Shown: positions 60,270-64,000 of the stretch, in pieces | Layout of the letters: the number at the start of each line of letters is the position of its first letter | Position numbering within the stretch: the first letter of the stretch is position 1 | Assembly: GCA_046297935.1 (NCBI GenBank) | Contig: JBKBHA010000003.1 | Location: forward strand, 248,001 to 312,000 | Direction: 5' to 3' | Source of the DNA: CAYMZZ01 sp046297935 | Lineage (GTDB): Bacteria > Bacteroidota > Bacteroidia > Chitinophagales > Chitinophagaceae | DNA: 64,000 bases | Position numbers and translations under genes: made by a program | Notes under the pieces: generated by a model | Database searches by the model: none | Seen by the model: only the letters and a program-made list of their open reading frames with translations | What the model was told of the DNA's origin: nothing

Positions 60270-61464
60270 TCGAAGGCAACCACGGCATCACCGGCACTGG
60301 TACCGGTTGGCGATAATAATTATTGCGCAGGCTGTCGTTCCAGCCATTGGGATTATTTTCGAAAATTTTACTGCTGTAAAATATGCTACCATGCACGTTT
60401 GAATTGTTACGTAGCATTCGGATCTGGTTTGGCAGTTCTTTCGGATTTTTCCATGCAGCATTGCGCTCATTGGCCCTGTAAACGCCGTGACCGATATAAA
60501 CGTGGCGGCCATAGCTGTTCTTACTCCACCAGTCGAGCATTACTTTATAATCTATCTTGTCGTGCCCGATTTCAAGGTACAATTGAGGCGCTACATAGTC
60601 GATCCATTCATTTTTCAGCCACAAAAGTATATCTGCATACAAGTCATCGTAATTAGTTTGGCCGGCGCGGGAATCTGATCCACGCTCATCGCGGTCTTTA
60701 TTGCGCCACACGCTGAAGGGCGAAATACCAAACTTTACCCAGGGCTTTACCTGCTTGATGGCGACGCTCAGGTGGCGGATAATCGAATCTACATTGCTTC
60801 TGCGCCAGTCGTCTTTCGACAATTTGGTTCGGGCTTTGAGGTAGGCAGCAGCATCAGGAAATTCTTTGCCCGCTATTCGATAAGGATAAAAATAGTCATC
60901 CATGTGAATGGCATCCACATCGTAGCGGCTAACAATATCCTGCACCACTTTTACCACAAACTGTTGCGCCAGTTTATTCGATGGATCAAAATATTTCTTA
61001 TCACCATAGGTTAAAAACCAATCGGGATGCAATTTGGTGATATGGTTGGCTGCAATGGAGGCCGTTTTAACATTGAAGTTGGCACGGTAGGGGTTGAGCC
61101 ATGCATGAAACTCCATTCCTCGTTTATGCGCTTCGTCGATCATGAATTGAAGTGGATCGTAATAAGGGACGGGCGCCTGGCCCTGTTTACCGGTAAGCCA
61201 CTGACTCCAGGGCTCCAGTGAGGAAGGATAAAATGCATCCGCAGCAGGGCGCACCTGAACTATTACGGCGTTCATGCCATTTTTTTGATGCAGGTCGAGC
61301 AGCCGGATATAATCAGCACGCTGACTAGTTGGATTATGATCGCCCCTTTTAGGCCAATCAATATTATCGACAGTGGCGATCCATACGCCGCGAAACTCTG
61401 GATTGTTTTGCGCGAAAAGTTGCGCTGATGCAAGCAGGAAGACCAGGGAAAGGATACGTTTCAT
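60256..61464 (-). CDS. GHL10 family glycoside hydrolase-like protein
   Basis: 402 residues, signal peptide ending at QLFAQ. Family 10-like glycosyl hydrolase (DUF187/GHL10), a TIM barrel: FRGVWIATVDNIDWPKRG, DLHQKNGMNAVIVQVRPAADAFYPS, PLQFMIDEAHKRGMEFHAWLNPYRANF, VDAIHMDDYFYPY, KPWVKFGISPFSVWRNK, DYVAPQLYLEIG. The Asp residues in HMDDYF are probable catalytic residues. Members act on peptidoglycan-derived or other glycans; the substrate here is unknown. The last codons (G-E-R and the TGA) come from the heptad repeat, so the natural C-terminus may have been altered. Confidence 0.92.
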   Translation of the reverse strand: MKRILSLVFLLASAQLFAQNNPEFRGVWIATVDNIDWPKRGDHNPTSQRADYIRLLDLHQKNGMNAVIVQVRPAADAFYPSSLEPWSQWLTGKQGQAPVPYYDPLQFMIDEAHKRGMEFHAWLNPYRANFNVKTASIAANHITKLHPDWFLTYGDKKYFDPSNKLAQQFVVKVVQDIVSRYDVDAIHMDDYFYPYRIAGKEFPDAAAYLKARTKLSKDDWRRSNVDSIIRHLSVAIKQVKPWVKFGISPFSVWRNKDRDERGSDSRAGQTNYDDLYADILLWLKNEWIDYVAPQLYLEIGHDKIDYKVMLDWWSKNSYGRHVYIGHGVYRANERNAAWKNPKELPNQIRMLRNNSNVHGSIFYSSKIFENNPNGWNDSLRNNYYRQPVPVPVMPWLPSRGER

Positions 61465-61552
61465 GCAATGGCTTTACTAAACGATTAAGCCGTGAAATTA
61501 ACACAAAAACTGTTGGATGAAGGGAATACCAATGCTCCAATTTTGTTAATTA

Positions 61553-62017
61553 TTATTTCTCTCCTTCCGACTCCCTGATTTTATCGAGCAGTTCACTTAG
61601 CAGCCCTGCTTCCTTACGTGATAGGTTGCCAAGCAGGTTATCCATTTCGTCCTGTCGGAGATCAATTCGTTCCAATAACTTGCGGCCCTTGTCGGTAATC
61701 ATGATGTCCACCAGGCGACGATCCGACTTACATATAGCTTTCTTCACAAGACCCTTTGCAATCAACCGATCCACAATACGGCTGGTATCACTCATTTTAT
61801 CAAGCATACGATCCCTTATCTGCAGGGTTGATAGCGGCTCCGGATGGCTGCCCCGCAGAATACGAAGTATATTAAACTGTTGTTGCGTGATGTCCTCCGC
61901 AGCAAAAAAATTCCGCGATTTCTCTGTCAACCAGTTGAAGGTATAAATCAGGTTGATGGCTGCCTTCTGATACTCGTTGCGGAATTTGGCCTGGTGTATG
62001 TCTTGTTCTATACCCAT
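61553..62017 (-). CDS. MarR family transcriptional regulator
   Basis: ATG 62017 (MGIEQDIHQAKFRNEYQ) is preferred to the upstream TTG (62041); 154 residues. Winged helix-turn-helix of the MarR type: ITQQQFNILRILRGSHPEPLSTLQIRD, MLDKMSDTSRIVDRLIAKGLV (recognition helix), KSDRRLVDIMITDKGRKLLE (wing). It lies alone between the glycosidase and the radical SAM gene on the same strand. A target is not evident. Confidence 0.93.
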   Translation of the reverse strand: MGIEQDIHQAKFRNEYQKAAINLIYTFNWLTEKSRNFFAAEDITQQQFNILRILRGSHPEPLSTLQIRDRMLDKMSDTSRIVDRLIAKGLVKKAICKSDRRLVDIMITDKGRKLLERIDLRQDEMDNLLGNLSRKEAGLLSELLDKIRESEGEK

Positions 62018-62140
62018 AATCGTTCCTTTGTGCCAGCACAAATACTGGCTTTATTCTACAAAATTAATGTTATAACATCGATTTTGTTGTTAAAAATTCT
62101 TTCGCTTGCCTTGGAACGGATTAACGCAATTCAGCCAGCC

Positions 62141-63169
62141 TTAGTCGCCCCACACTTTAGTTCCCTCGGAGCAATTGGCACAAATATCAATTTCCTTCCT
62201 GCCAATCAAAATCTTCGACCTAAACTGTCGGTAGTCGGGATTTTGCCAGATTTCACGGAAGGATTTGTCACGCAGGCTGCCCATCCGATATTGTGCATCT
62301 TTATCGAAACAGCAGGGGGCCACCAGGCCGTCCCAGGTTATCACTGGATCGTGCCAAAGGCGCCAGCATTGATTTTGCAGTTTGCCCTTAAACTTGTTGC
62401 CTTGCGGGGTTCTTTTGTAACGGCTGTATTCCTCTCGGGTAGGGATTAACTGGTTGGGGTCATTTTCAAAATCGTATACCTGAGCGGTCTTGAACCAAAC
62501 ATCGTCTACGCCAATTTCACGACCCAGCTTTTTTACATCTTCAATCTGGTGCTCATTGGGCTTCACCACCAGAAACTGAAAAACCACAAAAGGCTTTTTG
62601 CTTTTCAATTCCTTTTTCCAGCGCACGATATTTCGAGCCCCTTCCAGTACTTTATGGAGCTGTCCTCCTACCCTGTATTGTTCATATACTTCCTGGGTAG
62701 TTCCATCAATTGAAATAATCAGCCGGTCGAGACCACTTTCAATCGTTCGCCGGGCATTTTCGTCTGTGAGGTAATGTGCGTTGGTGGAGGTAGCTGTGTA
62801 AATACGTCGGTCGGCTGCATAGCGAACCATCTCGAGGAATTGGGGATGCAGGTAGGGCTCTCCCTGAAAATAGAATACCAGATACAGCAGCTCACGATGT
62901 AGTTCATCAATAGTTTGTCTGAAAAAATCTTTTTGCAACATACCCGTAGGCCGTGTAAATGACCGTAGGCCGCTTGGGCACTCCGGGCATCGGAGATTGC
63001 AGAAATTGGTAGGTTCAAAGGAAATAGACACCGGTAGTCCCCATTGCACCGGTTTCCGGCTCCATTTGCTCACATAATAGCTGCTCCATACTTTCATTCC
63101 GTTCCAAACTCTTCGCAAACTAAGTTTGGAAAACAGATTGACCGTATCGTGCAGATTCATTCGCGCCAT
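62141..63169 (-). CDS. Radical SAM/SPASM domain protein
   Basis: 342 residues. The radical SAM cluster motif is FCNLRCPECPSG (Cys57, Cys61, Cys64). Further radical SAM features are FYFQGEPYLHP, YTATSTNAHYL and LDRLIISIDGTTQEVYEQYR. The C-terminal SPASM part (WDGLVAPCCFDKDAQYRMG, ICANCSEG) holds Cys ligands of auxiliary clusters. Such proteins modify peptides or metabolites by radical chemistry. No precursor peptide gene is apparent next to it, so the substrate is unknown. It is followed by the MATE exporter upstream on the same strand. Confidence 0.92.
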   Translation of the reverse strand: MARMNLHDTVNLFSKLSLRRVWNGMKVWSSYYVSKWSRKPVQWGLPVSISFEPTNFCNLRCPECPSGLRSFTRPTGMLQKDFFRQTIDELHRELLYLVFYFQGEPYLHPQFLEMVRYAADRRIYTATSTNAHYLTDENARRTIESGLDRLIISIDGTTQEVYEQYRVGGQLHKVLEGARNIVRWKKELKSKKPFVVFQFLVVKPNEHQIEDVKKLGREIGVDDVWFKTAQVYDFENDPNQLIPTREEYSRYKRTPQGNKFKGKLQNQCWRLWHDPVITWDGLVAPCCFDKDAQYRMGSLRDKSFREIWQNPDYRQFRSKILIGRKEIDICANCSEGTKVWGD

Positions 63170-63309
63170 ATAACAAAGTTAACCGCCCGCTGGCTAATGT
63201 GGTGATTTGTTGATGAGGGAATTTCGTGCCGCGAACCGGCTGCAACATCCCTGCGGCGATCTGTACAATCAAATTCTCACATTACCAGACTGGCAGATTT
63301 ACCGGTGCC

Positions 63310-64000
63310 CTACACTTTTACTTTCTGCCATTTCCCTTTTTTGAAGAAATAGAATGCTGCCACGGCTATCGCTGTTTCGGCAATAGGAATTCCGATAAAC
63401 GCGCCGGTGGGGCCCCAACCAAAATGACTGGCCAGCAAATAAGCAAGCGGTATTTGAAAAAGCCAGAAACCAAAAAAGTTGATCCAGGTAGGGGTGCGCG
63501 TATCGCCGGCTCCATTGAGAGCCTGAATCATCACCATGCCAATTCCGTAGAATATATAGCCACTGCCAATGATCATAAGAGCGCGGGCGCCAATGTTGGC
63601 AACAGCATCATCGTTGGTAAATATCCGAATGATTGGATGTGCAAAAAATACAAACAACAAGGTTACAAACGCCATAAACACGGCATTATAGCGGGCCGTT
63701 AACAATACACTTCGGCGGGCGCGCTCGGGTTGACCAGCACCCAGGTTCTGCCCAACCAGCGTAGCGGCTGCGTTGCTAAGCCCCCATGCAGGAAGAATAA
63801 AAAATACCACATTGCGAATGGCTACCTGATAGCCAGCCGAAGCCTCTGTACCACCAGTATGTGCCACCAGCCAGGTCAATACAATCCAGCTACCCGAGGC
63901 GAGTACAAACTGAAAAGTGGCAGGCCAGGCCAATTGAAAAAGCGAACGCAACACGGGCCATTGTGGTACGAAATAGCTGCGCTTCAGTTGTATCATTCCT
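63310..64000 (-). CDS. MATE family efflux transporter, C-terminal half (partial)
   Basis: The frame runs off the window at 64000, so the N-terminal half is missing; the Met at 63996 is internal. About 230 residues remain of a usual 450. Six hydrophobic helices are visible (e.g. SLFQLAWPATFQFVLASGSWI, VVFFILPAWGLSNAAATLVG, YIFYGIGMVMIQALNGAGDT). The signature AAATLVGQNLGAGQPERARR is typical of the second bundle of MATE transporters, which use H+ or Na+ to export drugs or metabolites. A basic tail (FFKKGKWQKVKV) ends the protein. Confidence 0.93.
   Translation of the reverse strand, partial: GMIQLKRSYFVPQWPVLRSLFQLAWPATFQFVLASGSWIVLTWLVAHTGGTEASAGYQVAIRNVVFFILPAWGLSNAAATLVGQNLGAGQPERARRSVLLTARYNAVFMAFVTLLFVFFAHPIIRIFTNDDAVANIGARALMIIGSGYIFYGIGMVMIQALNGAGDTRTPTWINFFGFWLFQIPLAYLLASHFGWGPTGAFIGIPIAETAIAVAAFYFFKKGKWQKVKV

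Noticed and set aside
60072..60656. Forward frame with repeated LTFHLSP units
   Set aside because: It is a translation of the heptad repeat and runs antisense into the glycosidase gene.
62141..64000. Ribosomally made peptide (RiPP) cluster around the radical SAM gene and MATE exporter
   Set aside because: A SPASM enzyme next to an exporter is suggestive, but no short precursor gene is visible between 62042 and 63309, and the exporter is cut by the window.

Overview
The window looks like a chromosomal segment of a Bacteroidota bacterium, most likely a member of the Chitinophagaceae or a near relative. The signs are two SusC/SusD pairs, a FecI/FecR signalling cassette, a histidine kinase with a periplasmic beta-propeller, LytTR response regulators, secreted proteins with type IX sorting tails, many lipoproteins, and starts that lack Shine-Dalgarno sites. 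No rRNA, tRNA, CRISPR array, phage or plasmid functions were recognised.

Layout. 1-10.8 kb: the tail of a membrane protein, a lipoprotein, a TPR histidine kinase with its response regulator, an unknown protein, a sorted secreted protein, and a LytTR regulator with its propeller kinase. 10.8-12.1 kb: a REP-associated tyrosine transposase (RAYT) sits between two arrays of GACGCC-ATGCGT-GGCGTC palindromes. 12-21.5 kb: a probable susC-susD-VCBS-vanadium haloperoxidase operon, with a divergent AraC regulator and a convergent GH29 alpha-L-fucosidase. 25-32 kb: a second nutrient uptake locus in which an ECF sigma factor is divergent from fecR-susC(STN)-susD. 32-34.4 kb: a PIG-L deacetylase flanked by related hairpin repeats, then a beta-barrel protein. 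34.6-42.5 kb: a possible accessory or defence block. It holds an overlapping VWA-PP2C-kinase triad like Escherichia coli yegL-yegK-yegI, a DUF4375-like protein, an unknown protein, an XRE regulator with a perfect palindromic operator, and an EcoRII-like vsr-dcm-endonuclease operon. 42.8-44.5 kb: a second Y1 transposase beside a different palindrome array. 44.5-64 kb: mostly housekeeping and envelope genes, including xseA/xseB, rpoN, an SRAP protein, OsmC, DoxX/HxlR, MarR, radical SAM, a GHL10 glycosidase and a partial MATE exporter.

How the genes work together. The two Sus loci are TonB-dependent import systems, one probably controlled by AraC and the other by outer-membrane signalling through FecR to the sigma factor. 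The triad is a predicted Ser/Thr phospho-signalling module with its own kinase, phosphatase and VWA partner. The restriction genes should recognise CCWGG, because all three match the EcoRII/Dcm/Vsr set. Two transposase-repeat pairs with unrelated palindromes, plus several families of long hairpin repeats, show that the intergenic space is heavily shaped by non-autonomous repeats. A zinc ribbon/RNAP-alpha-CTD-like/YjbR fusion at 52.4 kb is encoded without a canonical start codon and is the oddest single gene.
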